From Dendrolimus kikuchii (taxonomy: Eukaryota; Arthropoda; Insecta; Lepidoptera; Lasiocampidae): 64,000 nt of DNA. This document shows positions 9,530 to 20,502 of the stretch, piece after piece (within the stretch, counting starts at the first letter, position 1; every line of letters starts with the position of its first letter). The DNA is taken from positions 4,669,763 through 4,733,762 of the forward strand of contig CM034397.1 in NCBI GenBank assembly GCA_019925095.2. Reading direction: 5' to 3'. The position numbers were made by a program, and so were the translations under genes. A model generated the notes under the pieces. That model was not told the DNA's origin and ran no database searches. It worked only from the letters and a program-made list of their open reading frames with translations.

Positions 9530-10390
9530 CTTTAAAGAGGATTATATAAATATTTTTTTAATAAAAAAGAAATCTATTCTAAAATATAATATTTATTAAA
9601 AATAATATAAACTCTTGAGCTGTATTAGAAACGGGGTCTGTAATTGGGGTATTATTACTATTAAACCTATATTAAGCAGATAACAATATTTAACTTGACA
9701 ATTATGTTTCAATTCACAATCACATGAAAAAACCAACGTAATCCTGACTCAAAATCACATTCCAAATCACTAATATCCTCGTAAAGTACAACTTAATCGT
9801 CTGCTTTATCGTCGCGTTCAATTCTTAAAAGGCAAAAGCAGTTCATACGTTCATAAAAATACTTTTGATGTCTTGCAATAAATACGAATTAACCTTAGTT
9901 TGCTCCGGGAGTAAAATTAAAGAAAACACGACATTACTGATATAATCTGTCACCTTTACGACCTACATGAGAATACATACGTAATTTAGTGGAACGACTG
10001 GCTCTGTGTACAGATTACTTTATTTATTACGTAGTAGATTTATCTGCTAGGAAGCCTAGATGAGAAATTGAGAAGCAGGAGATGATTAAAGGGGTAGAAG
10101 AGTGTAATGAAGACGAATGAAAATCATTTAACCAAATGACTGTTAAATTAATTAAATTAAAACACGGACAGGTCAAAAGACATATTTGGTGGATTCTGTG
10201 AAAGATTATGTGAAGATTTGTTCTATGACAGAGAACGTATACCAATATTATATTTAATGAAAAAAGATATCCCGTGGGCTCCAAAATAAAGGGAAAAGAT
10301 TTTGTCAACATGTTTGGAGAAGTGATAAGAAAACTTACTGTTTTAAGCTGGCACTTTATTTGGTGTAGTTATTTTGAAGAAGGTTCTTTT
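9530..10390. other. AT-rich sequence with weak LINE-like traces
   Basis: No gene recognised. Between about 10050 and 10310 there are faint traces of a LINE C-terminus (Asp/Lys-rich, stops in all frames). Too decayed to assign. Confidence 0.3.
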
Positions 10391-10394
10391 CTCA

Positions 10395-10795
10395 GGAGTT
10401 GACTTGTTCTTGAGCGATAGAACAGGAAATACGTGTCATGGAGATGAACATGCTGTGGTGAATGTTTAGAGTTATAGGAAAAGACGCCGTCAGAAACTGA
10501 TACATCCGCGGCAACATTCATTTCCGTTACATATGTAGCAAGCAGCCAATCTTTAAAAGTTGCTTGTACTGCTGCTACACACACGTCTTACAGAAACAGA
10601 TCCCGGTAGAAGGAGTCTGCCCAACAAAGGCTGAGTTGACGATATGAAAGATGATATGCGTGCTAATGATCGAAGAGTAAAGTATGCAGAAGACTGCATA
10701 AAATGGAGATGGAAAAGCGAGGAAACGGACTCTGTGCTCCGCACTGGGCGCTCTGAACATTACAGGGATTTAACCCTAAGACGATGATAATAATT
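10395..10795 (+). mobile_element. LINE-F C-terminal fragment, decayed
   Basis: Aligns with 59600-60030: CTTGAGCGA-A-A, TGTCA-GGAGATGAA-ATGCTG, GATCCCGGTAGAAGGAG, GATGATATGCGTGCTAATG, and the end GGGCGCTCTGAACATTACAG with a GATGATAAT tail. Multiple stops and frameshifts. Older than the 59.6-kb copy. Confidence 0.7.
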
Positions 10796-11026
10796 TAACA
10801 ACTATAAAATCACTATAATTACTTCGTTTCTATCGGCATTTACGTGTGAGTTTTCTCTATGTACTCATACATTTAAAACTTTGGCTACATTGATCTTTTT
10901 TACTAACTTTACTATTATATCCGTTAATACAGACATAATACGTATTCTTTTTGTAAATGCAACGTATAATAAATCATCAATATCATAAAGCACTAAGAGA
11001 ACTATATTTTGTCAGACATCTCTTAC

Positions 11027-11144
11027 CTGTTACACATTCGACGAGGCATACGATAAGCAGCAGCGTAAAGATTTTGGTTGCTGTCGAAGTTGCGCTCGAC
11101 CGGATGACTTTGGATTTGTCCATAGTTGACGATTTTTGTTTAAA
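11027..11144 (-). CDS. Candidate first coding exon of a secreted or membrane protein gene
   Basis: On the minus strand a T-rich tract ending TTTGTTTCAG (AG at 11146-11145) is followed by 21 nt of probable 5' UTR. An ATG lies at 11123 in good context (CAACTATGG). Then come 32 codons and one base, ending ACAG before a consensus donor, GTAAGA (11026-11021). The encoded N-terminus has basic residues (K3, K5, R8, K17) and then a hydrophobic core, IFTLLLIVCLV (18-28), as in a signal peptide or signal anchor. Codons have GC-rich third positions, unlike the AT-rich surroundings, and no repeat in the window matches it. The intron phase is 1. The rest of the protein would lie at lower coordinates or outside the window; I could not find the next exon. 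The upstream acceptor implies a separate non-coding 5' exon. Protein identity is unknown. The alternative is a chance combination, or an unrecognised element. Confidence 0.55.
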
Positions 11145-11192
11145 CTGAAACAAAAAAATGTTTTTTCCAATTTTCGTATACGGCACTTCGAA

Positions 11193-11217
11193 CTTTGGTT
11201 AACTTATTTAACCAAAG
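11193..11217. repeat. Perfect short palindrome
   Basis: CTTTGGTTAA, loop CTTAT, TTAACCAAAG. It lies about 50 bp upstream of the candidate exon acceptor on the minus strand, within the putative intron. Possibly chance. Confidence 0.5.
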
Positions 11218-11379
11218 GAAGAGAATGTAGAACGGTTGGAAAGTGGTGGGGGAGTTAATTTTATTTTAAATTTTTCGTAACAAAATATCAAAAGTGGAAT
11301 TCTTAGTCATGCTTGTATGTTTGTTTATCCGCTCCTCTGTCTGTTAGTATATCGCAACTATTTTACTCAAAGAATAAAA

Positions 11380-11610
11380 ACTAGTTTGGAGTATAGTTTG
11401 ATCTCTTCTAAGTCGGTACCTCACTGCTGCGGATCGTGACTTTGGTGAAGTGTATAAATGCTCTCTTACGCTAAGAAGAGTTTCGAACACGCCTTATAGA
11501 CATTTTCAGTTGGTCTAAAATTTACCACGAGGTCTCTTGCCTTCAAATTTACGAGGTACCACAGGTCTCTTCATATTGTCTGGGTTCTTTTGGGCTATGG
11601 GAGAAAAGCA
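11380..11610 (-). mobile_element. LINE C-terminal fragment, decayed
   Basis: The minus strand has a FEGKRPRGK-like string at about 11550 and ends near GATCCGCAGCAGTGAGG. A short related plus-strand piece lies at 19136-19215 (GKRPCGRSSNR). The GKRPRG-R-W type motif is typical of the last domain of several insect LINE ORF2 proteins. Confidence 0.4.
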
Positions 11611-11619
11611 TTCCATTTG

Positions 11620-13220
11620 ATGGGTCCAGAATATTAACAACGTGACAAACTGAGAATTCATTTAAGTCAATAAATAGTTGATAATGAAAGTTGAGCTGCT
11701 AAAGGCATAACAAACGCGCCCCTCTAAGTCTCTAACTTGTCAACGATAAAAGTGAACATTTCTACAGAGACTTTATTGGAAACCCTCACAGAAAGCTGGG
11801 TTCAACAAGATAGACTAGCAATTTTTGAGGAATATTTTACGTTACTACAGACAGATTAGGTAGTAGGCGTTTCAAGTCGAATTCGGAAGTCTTTCTCCGT
11901 TTTATTTGGAAGATAAGCCTATAATCTTAATATCTCCTTTAGAAGGATAAGCGAGGCTAAATTGATAAGCCTCCACGTGTTCCTTTTGTTGAACATAGTA
12001 ACTATTGTGACAAACAAACTTAGTCAGCACCAAGTGACTTCGAAAAGAATTTCAGATCCGAAATATACTGTTTTAGTAAAATCACAGAATTTAACACATA
12101 GGTGATTGTATAAATCAGTCTGATACAAAGACTGGAGTCACTAATGGGCAAAATTGGGTTACTAACTAGTTAATATAGCACACAGAGTGAATTGGATTAT
12201 CTTATTACTCAAGCCTGATTATTAATCTAAATATTGAAAACCGATTATCATATTATATACTATAGTTAGGTATATTAGAAATAATCATATAAGGTATGTA
12301 TCTACTTATATATATAGTTGGTATAAATGGGATATTATGTCAAAAAAAGCAAATTTTTCATCGGAAAAATATGTAGTTTTTAAATCGATATTTTGCTGTT
12401 TCTTTTAGCTTATCTATGTATTTTATAAACTTACTATTTTGCTATAAAATTAAACGTATGTGACCATTTTTAGTAGACTTATTGCAAGTCTTACTGTAGG
12501 CTATATTTTTAGGTGAAATATCCTAATTTTGAACTTAGAACTATCCGGTAATGTATGAAACGATTCCTATTTTACACATTTCCTAGGCATTCTAAAGAAC
12601 CCAAAAATATGAGGAAACAACAAAATACCAAATGTATTTCCGTTTTGACAGAAGAGGGGGAGTTTTGTTTATCCCAAAGCGCAATATATACTACATGTAA
12701 TTATAGAATATGTTCATTAATTCAATGGTTCGATTCTGGCACTCGCCGGTCACTGTCACGGCACGGTTAATCGCTTTGGTTTAAATCAAACCCACTGGGA
12801 ACACAACGATCAACATTTATATTATAAAATATTAATAAATATTAATCGGGTAATAACAACAAAAAGCTTTCCGTATTCCGTCCACAATATAAACAGATCC
12901 CATCCACTGTGCGACGAGGTTATTTACATAGAAAACACCAAGACAAAATGAGTGAATGTTGAATTATTAAGAAGTAAATCTTGCAAATTAGTTACAATGG
13001 CCGAACACAATAAATATTGTTATCTGTACAAACTCAAAATTTGCATTGAATTTCTTAAGGCTTTTACCTTAAAGGGTATACGTGCGTTGAAGCTTAAATT
13101 CATAATTTTGTCTAAAAAGGTACTTTAATTTATTTTAGAAGAACAGTGGTATGTTTTTTTTAAATATTAGTTAAATAACTGGCTATTGTATTTGGGTTTT
13201 ATTCACTTATATGATTGAAT
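11620..13220. other. AT-rich sequence without recognised features
   Basis: Small frames only (for example 12555-12770) with no motif. Nothing here supports a gene. Confidence 0.4.
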
Positions 13221-13224
13221 TCGG

Positions 13225-13461
13225 GTTGGCCAGGTGGTAGGGCATTTGCCCAACTGGATGGCTACCACCCCTGGTCTGAAGTATGTCGCCATAACAACCT
13301 TGAGTTGTGTTCCGGCATTAGTGACCAGGTTCCAGTTTTCCTTAAGAGAGCAGCAGCGCATTTGTAGCAACTTTGGTGTTGCAAATGTCCATAGGCGACG
13401 GTAACCGCTTTCCATCGAGTGGGCTGTCTGCTGATCTCCTGCAATAAAAAAAAAGAAAAAT
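13225..13461 (+). mobile_element. SINE-A copy, 5'-truncated
   Basis: Begins inside the family at GGCCAGGTGGTAGGG and runs to CTCCTGCAATAAAAAAAAAG. About 80 bp of the head are missing. Confidence 0.85.
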
Positions 13462-13807
13462 ATCACTTAACACTATTCAGATTTAAAGGACCGGATACAG
13501 AGAGTGGGCGTAATCTAACTGGAAAATCCAACTCTCTTTTTATTACTATACCATCTTGCTTTGGAGAAAACGTCCAAAAAAACAGTGTGATCAGTTTTTA
13601 TGGAGTGCATAATTTGAAATAATATGTATAACACGTGTTTTAAAAGTGAGCTTAACTGATCTTATGATATTAATAAGTCATTAGGTTTATTTCAATTTTA
13701 TGAAATGAAAAAGTGGAATCCTTAAGTGTAAATTTTACACAAGTGTGCCATTTTGGGCAAATGACATTTAACGCATAAAGGCACTTGAGTCATGACGTCT
13801 CTTGATA

Positions 13808-14443
13808 CTGGCCGGATCCCTCCCATGGGACCTGGAAGCCAGGGTCCTGGCATCACTGTATGTGTGGCGTAAAGAGGCCCTGGCCAGGGGCACCAGACCC
13901 GCGCCTCGCGAGATCGAGGCGTGCCGGTCGGAGCTCCGCCAGGTAGCCGTGAGGGTCTCGGAAGATCGCCTACGACGCCCCAGCGCGGGCCCCGCCACCA
14001 TTGAGGCGGTGAGGCCCGTCCTGCACGAATGGATTGGACGAAGTCACGGCACCTTGACGTTCAGGCTGACGCAGGTCCTGACGGGGCATGGTTGCTTCGG
14101 AAGGTACCTGTGTCGCCTCGGCCGCGAGGCCACGTCAGGGTGCCATCATTGTGACACGGGCGACGAGGACACGGCGCTGCACACTCTCCAGGAATGTCCA
14201 GCCTGGACGGAGCAGCGCCGGGAGCTCGTCGCCCATACCGGATTTGACACCTCGCTCCCGGCTGTGGTACGCACCATGGTCGGGAGCTCCACCGGATGGG
14301 ACGCCGTCTCCTCCTTCTGCGAGCAAGTCATGTTTGCGAAGGAGGAGGCGGAACGGGAGCGTGAGCGTAATTCCCTGCTCCGCTCCCGCCAAAGGAGGAC
14401 GCGCCGACGCCGGAGGTCGGATAGTGACCTTCGGCCGCCATAA
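13808..14443 (+). pseudogene. R1-clade ORF2 C-terminus (reverse transcriptase tail)
   Basis: An open frame of about 210 codons, entered from the flanking TSD so its ATG is not the element's own. It carries the C-terminal zinc knuckle C114-x2-C117-x9-H127-x4-C132 (CHHCDTGDEDTALHTLQEC) that follows the RT domain in R1/I/Jockey-group proteins, and ends in an Arg-rich tail (RSRQRRTRRRRRSDS). The endonuclease and RT domains are absent because of 5' truncation. No function is expected. Confidence 0.85.
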
Positions 14444-14909
14444 GCGGGCGGCGCGGATGGGGCCCCTAGGGGTATAGGGGTTCTCACTCACCCGCACATG
14501 CCGTCGAGATGAGAGCGCGAGTGTTCCGCGCGCGTTCATCTCTCTTCCCGTGGGGCGCGTTACAGACCGCCCCACGCACGGAATAGACCTAGTTGTAGCC
14601 GGGGGATACGTCCCCTGGCATAGGAAGAGGCCCAGTGAGGGGGGCCCACGCCTGCCAGGGCACGCGGAGTTGGGAAGCCCGTATACACGTAGCCCTGGCA
14701 TAAGGCGCAGGACGGAACACCCAGAGGTTTTAGTGGGTATCCCTAACTGGGGCGTGGCAATAGCGTGGCACCGGTTCTGACCGGGCACGCTAGTGCCACC
14801 CCCGATCTGGCGAATCCCACACACTCACACCGGTCGCGAACATCCCCCCAAGCTTCTGTGCCTGTCGCGGCTTAGTCCTCAAACGGATTTCCCCTGGCCA
14901 AAAAAAAAA
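13808..14909 (+). mobile_element. R1-clade LINE, 5'-truncated, with perfect 16-bp TSD
   Basis: A roughly 1.1-kb insertion ending in an A10 tail. TSD ATGACGTCTCTTGATA lies at 13792-13807 and 14910-14925. It holds an open C-terminal ORF2 piece (to 14443) and a GC-rich 3' UTR of about 460 bp. Two further truncated copies are at 9132 and 52825. The perfect TSD and open frame point to a recent insertion. R1-clade assignment rests on the C-terminal zinc-finger arrangement, on recall of such proteins. Confidence 0.9.
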
Positions 14910-14925
14910 ATGACGTCTCTTGATA

Positions 14926-15314
14926 GGTAGTTAACAACTCAACTGTCAACTGGGAAAATCTTACAGTTTTGAATGTTAATAAATAATTATACAAGTTAGT
15001 ATTGCTTTATTAAATTTATTAATTATATAATTAAATTATGAAGATAGGGTTACTGTTTGAAAAGTTGTTAACAAATAAATTGAGCTATATAGAAAAAGGA
15101 CAGTGACGTAGTTGTTGTGGTAATGACGATTTATTTGTTTTAATTATAAAGTAACAAAGTATTTTATTGTCCGGTTTTATTTTTAATGTTTATTAACTAA
15201 ATATTTCATTAGTAAAGTTAGTTTAACAAAATTGGTTCGTTTTAGTCTTACGCCAAAAAGAACCTTTGCACTGAAAATCAGCCTTGTTTCGGATAAAATT
15301 TCGAAACACCAATA
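14926..15314. other. AT-rich sequence without recognised features
   Basis: Nothing supported beyond the TSD flank at its left edge. Confidence 0.4.
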
Positions 15315-15630
15315 TTATCCGTGCAGGAACGAAGAAAGAATAGTAATTCAAGCGGCCGGGCTGCCTGTCGTAAGAGGCGACAAAACAAACTACAGCCAAG
15401 TGGTAGATTACTGGTCCGTCTGGATGAATACCACCCCTGGTTTAGAGTATGCTGCCATAACAACCGTGAGTTGTATTCCGGTATTAGTGGATGGGTTCCA
15501 GCCTTCCTTTAGAGAGCGGCAGCACATTGGTATCATCTTTAGTGTTGCTAATGTTCATAGGCGATGGTAATCACTTTTCATCATAGTTGGCCTGTCAGCC
15601 TGTCTGCAGTATTCCAGCAATAAAAAAAAT
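15315..15630 (+). mobile_element. SINE-A copy, full length, diverged
   Basis: Head TTATCCGTGCAGGAACG to tail CAGCAATAAAAAAAA. Several substitutions relative to the 20.9-kb copy suggest greater age. Confidence 0.85.
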
Positions 15631-15689
15631 GCTAAGTGCAAACCTAGTTTGCTGAAATTGCGGCCAACAAATTCTTTAAATATGCTATA

Positions 15690-16100
15690 GAGTTGCGAGA
15701 CTCGAATTAAAATGGCGTTAGAATTACTATAGACTTTATTAGAACTATACAAACACGTATAACACAGGTACAAATATAGTCGAACACAACAAGTCTAAAC
15801 GTAATGCAGAAGGTAGCAATTCAATAAAACGCGCAAAGACCGTCACTAATAGTTTCCCGAAGTACACATGTCACGACCGTATTGTAATCGTCGCTTGACT
15901 GCCCCCTCCCTCAATCAGGCCATCGTTTTATACTGCACAAATGCAATGTGCTCGTATCGTAGTCGACATAATCCGAAACACCTAACTAATGAGTCGGCTG
16001 CAAGCGGCCATAAATGAGTACAATAAAACAATGTGCTGTTCTCTAGAAACGTATGCTAATAAATACGTAAACACAAGAAGACGATCATAAAAGAATTACA
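15690..16100 (-). mobile_element. LTR-like or promoter-like block
   Basis: On the minus strand a TATAAAA (15932-15926) is followed about 190 nt later by AATAAAG (15740-15735). The spacing suits a retroviral-type R region. The ends are not defined (AGTTGCGAG at one side has no clear partner) and there is no TSD. Weak call. Confidence 0.3.
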
Positions 16101-16499
16101 ATTAGTTCAAATGCCAAGTAGTAAAATGTGCTTTGTTTCAGATATGCAGGTGGATTTTGTTTTTGTCGGGACCTGAGTTGTAACAAAAATATTATTTAAG
16201 TAATGTAAGCTTTTTCTTCTTACTTTTTATTTATTTATCATATTTACAGGCATTAATGGTTATTATGCACAATTACCGGTTATTATATATAATCATCAGC
16301 TTATTACTTTTACCTTGACATGTTAATTACAGATCTAAACTCATCTTTTGTCTACTTAAAGAAAGTAAGAAATCGAAACATTAAGTTTTACAAGAGATGA
16401 CTTATATTTGCTTTTAAATTACGCAAGTTTTCAGTCATGAGTAGTTTTCTCAAACAATAAATTTGAACAAGTTCCATTTTTGAAGTGGTAACTACTTAT

Positions 16500-16640
16500 G
16501 GGAGGCTAAACCGCTTCGTTATGTAACGCGTTACGGTGCCAGTCTGTCTGGCTTCTCTTTCTCTCACGCATACGGCAGCGATAGGCAGACTCCTCCTCTC
16601 TCACTGTAACCCACAGCGCTAGCAATATTTCGGTAATTAG
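16500..16640. other. Unexplained GC-rich island
   Basis: CpG-containing, with palindrome GTAACGCGTTAC and pyrimidine runs TCTCTTTCTCTCACGC and CTCCTCCTCTCTCAC (GAGA-type on the other strand). It may be part of an unrecognised transposon, or a promoter. No frame is supported. Confidence 0.3.
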
Positions 16641-16700
16641 ATTAAATAATGATCCTAATGTGTATGTACAAAATTCTTATGTACATATCTAAGAATTGTA

Positions 16701-17212
16701 ACTAAGAATAATAGTACATTATGGTACTAGTGTGTAACATTGGTGATTACCGCCGAGGCGCCATTGAGACTCGAGCCGGAGGCGAGGGTCTTAAGAGAGC
16801 CGAGGACGGTAATCATCAATACACACGTGTATCATACGACGTTTTTCAACACACTTGTGAATAAAATAACAACAAAAACTCATTTTATTTAGTAGATAAA
16901 AAAAGTTATATATGAGTGAAAGTTTTATTTATTAAACATGTATGAGTTAAAATTATCTATTTACATAAGAAGTTGCATGAAATAAGCAAGCAATAGGAAC
17001 ATTAATTTATTTGTTCTATAGAACACGATCTTTTTTTTTAATAAAAACTTTTTTAAGAACAAAGCAACTCGACCAATAAAATTAAAAAAAATATCTATAA
17101 CTCAGTAGTGAGTTATAATGTTTTTTACTCACAGTTTGATAATGGGTGTCATTCTGTGCCTAATTGCGGTGACCATAGAGCCACTTTATGAGCAAGTGTG
17201 TTGAAAAATATA
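16701..17212 (+). mobile_element. Palindrome-plus-MITE unit, copy 1
   Basis: Nearly identical in reverse complement to 41862-42376. Left part (about 16728-16832): imperfect palindrome (GTGTGTAACATTGGTGATTA with TAATCATCAATACACAC), GC-rich centre. Right part: TIRs TTTTTCAACACACTTG at 16842 and CAAGTGTGTTGAAAAA ending near 17209, so a MITE of about 368 bp. No coding capacity. Confidence 0.75.
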
Positions 17213-17214
17213 TT

Positions 17215-18022
17215 TTATAATCATAAAATATTTTATTAATAAATAACCTTTTCTTAGATTATCATATTAATATACATACAATTTAAGTAATAACCTAAGC
17301 TTTTCACGAGTTAAACTATTTCAATATTAAATAGATCAACTTAGATTAATTTAAGTTATCTCTTCTGTCGGGCGTATCGAGACGCACACGTTTTTTTTTT
17401 GTATTATGGATATATCTTAGTAAAAGGAATAAAAGACAATAACCCTAGAAAAATATCACAAGGCATAGAATTTAGCGACTCGTTTGTGATAGTAGGTATA
17501 TTTTTTATTCATTCAAACCTTATACATATTTTATGAAACAGAAAGATTTCCAGCAACTTTTGTATTTTTTGAACTCTATTTATCTAGTTTGATTTTTTAT
17601 TTTATTTTTACATATTGATTGAAATAAAAAGTAATTAAAGAATAACATTATATAAGTCAGATGTATGTATCAGGGCCACATTTTATTTTTAGTTTTGTCT
17701 CTGCTACACCTGAACTGTAATTCTTTAACTAACGCACTAATAAGGACTTACGCAGATGTAGCCAAGGTTTTAATGGGTTATTTGATATGTGACATTGTTT
17801 AATGTTAACGACATTGTTGTTGTTAATGTTTAATGACTTTAATTCTTAACCGATAATTCGGGTGATGTAGCTAATCGATAACGCCATATAGACCGAATAT
17901 TTTATTATTATTATTCGAATACAGGCTCACGGCCCATCTGGTGGAAAGTGATTTTCTCTCACCTAAAGAACTAATAAACTAATAAAAACTAAAGATTTAT
18001 TAATTATTTTTTATTTAAACAT
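17215..18022. other. AT-rich sequence
   Basis: No gene. About 17930-17975 has a CTCACGGCCCATCTGGTGGA block distantly like SINE-A-related repeats. Confidence 0.35.
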
Positions 18023-18024
18023 AA

Positions 18025-18350
18025 CTAGCTGTACCCGCGACTTCGTCCGTGTGGAAATTTTTTTCACAGAACCCTAAAAGTAAAATAAAAAGAAAGTAAA
18101 AAAAGTTACTTCTTATAAGATGTTAGCAGATAGCTGATGAGCTATCTGTTAGTAAAAGTCCTGTCAAAATCGGTGAAGCCATTTCAGACATTAGCCGGAA
18201 CATCCAGACAGACAGACAGATAAAAATTTAAAAAATTGACTTTTCGATATAAATACTTTCATATGCATTTAGTAAAAAGCTGTTATTTTAACATTACAAA
18301 CAGACACTTCAATTTCATTTATCAGTACGGTATAGATAAACTAAACATTT
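18025..18350 (-). mobile_element. Helitron-like element
   Basis: The plus strand reads ACTAGCTGTACCCGCGACTTCGTCC, the reverse of the CTAG-ended hairpin terminus. The interior (TTTCAGACATTAGCCGGAACAT, ATATGCATTTAGTAAAAAGC) is shared with 63658-63950. Confidence 0.8.
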
Positions 18351-18699
18351 ATATCATTTAAACGTAGCCTCTTGTGACTTAACTTCTCAGTGCAACGGTG
18401 TAGTAGCGTTTATCTTAACAATACATTTGCATGCCTCCCACCAGTTAGACAAGTATTATATCTCTTGAATATGAATGGAGATATCATTTTTCTTTACAAG
18501 AAAACTTGTTTTTCTCATTTCAAAGTTTGTTGACGACATGCGTGAATCGGTTTTCTTATTCTATTATTTGTAACTAATGGCGTAATATTTTTTTGTATCT
18601 TTTTGGGATTGCTTTGTCTGCGGTAAAAACGGAACCCTATTTTTTACTGGCGGTTACCGTTGCCTATAGGCGTTTGCAACACCAGAGATATATATGAGA

Positions 18700-19135
18700 A
18701 AATCTCAACTGTCAGCTCATTGCAAATGCCTACGGTGTGTAAGAGAAACGTTCTGGAGAACCGTTGCGTACATGAGCGAAGCGGCTAAAGGAAGTGGGAA
18801 AGAACGCTCATCCAACGGCGGGCAGTGAGGTAGTAGAAAGAAGACGTAGGCTCCATACTGAACAGTTCCTCGGAACACTCCCCATTATATAGTCGGTAGA
18901 ATACGCTGAGAGAGACGAAGCGTCTCTGAAGGTCAAGCGTTTATAGATCGTCTGTGAGTATGTGATGACTGAAAACACAAACGGCTTTACGTTGAATACC
19001 GTCCAGGAGTGGTAGGCAGGTCCTCCAGCCCACAGGTGTAAGCAGTACTCCATATGCGGGCCTCACTTGGGCTTTATAAATCTCAAGACGTAACTGCGGA
19101 GTGAAGTACTGCTTGGATCTTGAAGCTTGTGGTCA
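18700..19135 (-). mobile_element. LINE C-terminal domain fragment (Jockey/CR1-like)
   Basis: The minus strand shows QYFTPQLRLEIYKAQVRP, then LSAYSTDYIMGSVPRNCSVW. This corresponds to the well-known post-RT domain (YKAQVRP-EYC; FY-GECSEELF). Frameshifts break it into at least three frames. A short SINE-A-like scrap (GGTTACCGTTGCCTATAGGC) adjoins at 18652. Confidence 0.7.
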
Positions 19136-19215
19136 CTGGGAAAGTTCAAGGCAAGAGACCTTGTGGCAGATCTTCAAATAGATAGATTGACCAGGCTGCT
19201 CTACTTATTCAAATG
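19136..19215 (+). mobile_element. Short LINE C-terminal scrap
   Basis: GKRPCGRSSNR-IDQAALLIQM on the plus strand, abutting the opposite-strand LINE fragment. Confidence 0.4.
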
Positions 19216-19261
19216 AATGTCAGAATAAAATGCATAAAATTATATGTTTAATTTATCTTCT

Positions 19262-19698
19262 ATCTATGTATATAAAAATCAATTGCTGTTCGTTAGTCTC
19301 GCTAAAACTCGAGTACGGCGGGACTGATTTGGCTAATTTTGGTTTTGAATTATTTGTGGAAGTCCAAGGAAGGTTTAAAAAAATGAGTAAATATGAAAAA
19401 ATGCTTGGAATATAGTAAAAACAATAATTTCGATTTCCCTTAAAAACTATTTCCACCTGTCAAACATTTGATGTTCTTCCCGTCGTTTAGAAATCAATTA
19501 AATTTAAAAGTCGTTCAGAAATCAAATTAAATTTAAAAGTGAAGTTTTTTTCTTTTTTTTTGTATTTGAATGCCAAATGTTTAACGTTCATTCCGGTTAA
19601 GTTTTGACCACATCTTTTACTAAAGTTGAAACATTCTGCAATTATCATTCAGCTTTTTTATTTATTGATTCTGATGCGGTACGAAGTTTGCCGGGTCA
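19262..19698 (+). mobile_element. Helitron-like element, copy 1
   Basis: From TCTATGTATATAAAAATC-type 5' end to GCCGGGTCAGCTAGTTA. It closely matches 36998-37418 along its whole length, so these are two copies of one non-autonomous family. No Rep/helicase coding. Confidence 0.8.
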
Positions 19699-19742
19699 GC
19701 TAGTTAATATATAGATATTTTTTAACATTCAACTGAGAATAA

Positions 19743-19796
19743 CATACATACATACATACATAACTTCACGCCAGTTCCCTTGCGGGGTAGGCACGC
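19743..19796 (-). mobile_element. LINE-B, extreme 3' end only
   Basis: About 50 bp: CATACATACATAACTTCACGCCAG to GGTAGGCACG. The flanking word ACTGAGAATA occurs before it and twice after it, consistent with a TSD that was later tandemly duplicated (19800-19855). Confidence 0.7.
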
Positions 19797-19799
19797 AAG

Positions 19800-20500
19800 G
19801 GAATAATAACTGAGAATATGAAGAATAATAACTGAGAATATGAAGAAGCTGAGAATAACTATGATATAAAAAGTAGATATCCATAGTGCTCTTAACCTTT
19901 TACGGTGCCCTTTTGATACATTATGATATTGTCAAATAGAAGCCTACTGTTTTCATAGAGAACCCGTATAATTTCATCAAATTTTCTTAACACAAGCCAT
20001 TTTTGAAAATGCCGACATTTTCATCTTTCAGTACGGTTTCATGACATGAATTCCATACAAAGTGTAAGAGATATTTATGGGTATTCAGGTGTGTTATATA
20101 TTATAATAAAAAATAGCTATTGTATGGTGGCACAGGCGTTAAGAGCTGCAAAGTTTTCAAATTCCCTTGAGAGTGTTAAATAGTGTTTTAAATCAAAAGC
20201 GTTATATCGTATATACATAACGTAAATTTGAAAAATATGCAAAAAAATTTATTCTGTTTTTTTTTGGGGGGTTATCCACACGGATACGTCAACCCCATCG
20301 TACCCTAATCTAACTTACTCTACATATATTATAGTATATTATAAAAACAAAGGCAGTCACTGATGAAGGACTCCAATTAAACCACCCAGCCGTTAACATA
20401 TTTCTGAAATGGGCTCAGACAGAAAATATGCAAAAGTTATTGCATATTTTCCAAAACAACGAAGAAAACTTAACTTGCATTTTATTTTATCTATAATCTT
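19800..20500. other. AT-rich sequence
   Basis: A 22-bp near-tandem duplication (GAATAATAACTGAGAATATG) lies at 19803-19850. Otherwise nothing supported. Confidence 0.4.
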
Positions 20501-20502
20501 AA

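Noticed and set aside
10957..11148. Plus-strand frame over the 11.1-kb exon
   Set aside because: Antisense to the better-supported minus-strand exon with splice signals.
14135..14824. 229-codon minus-strand frame opposite the R1-clade ORF
   Set aside because: Shadow of a GC-rich coding strand and its 3' UTR. The sense strand has the zinc-knuckle motif.
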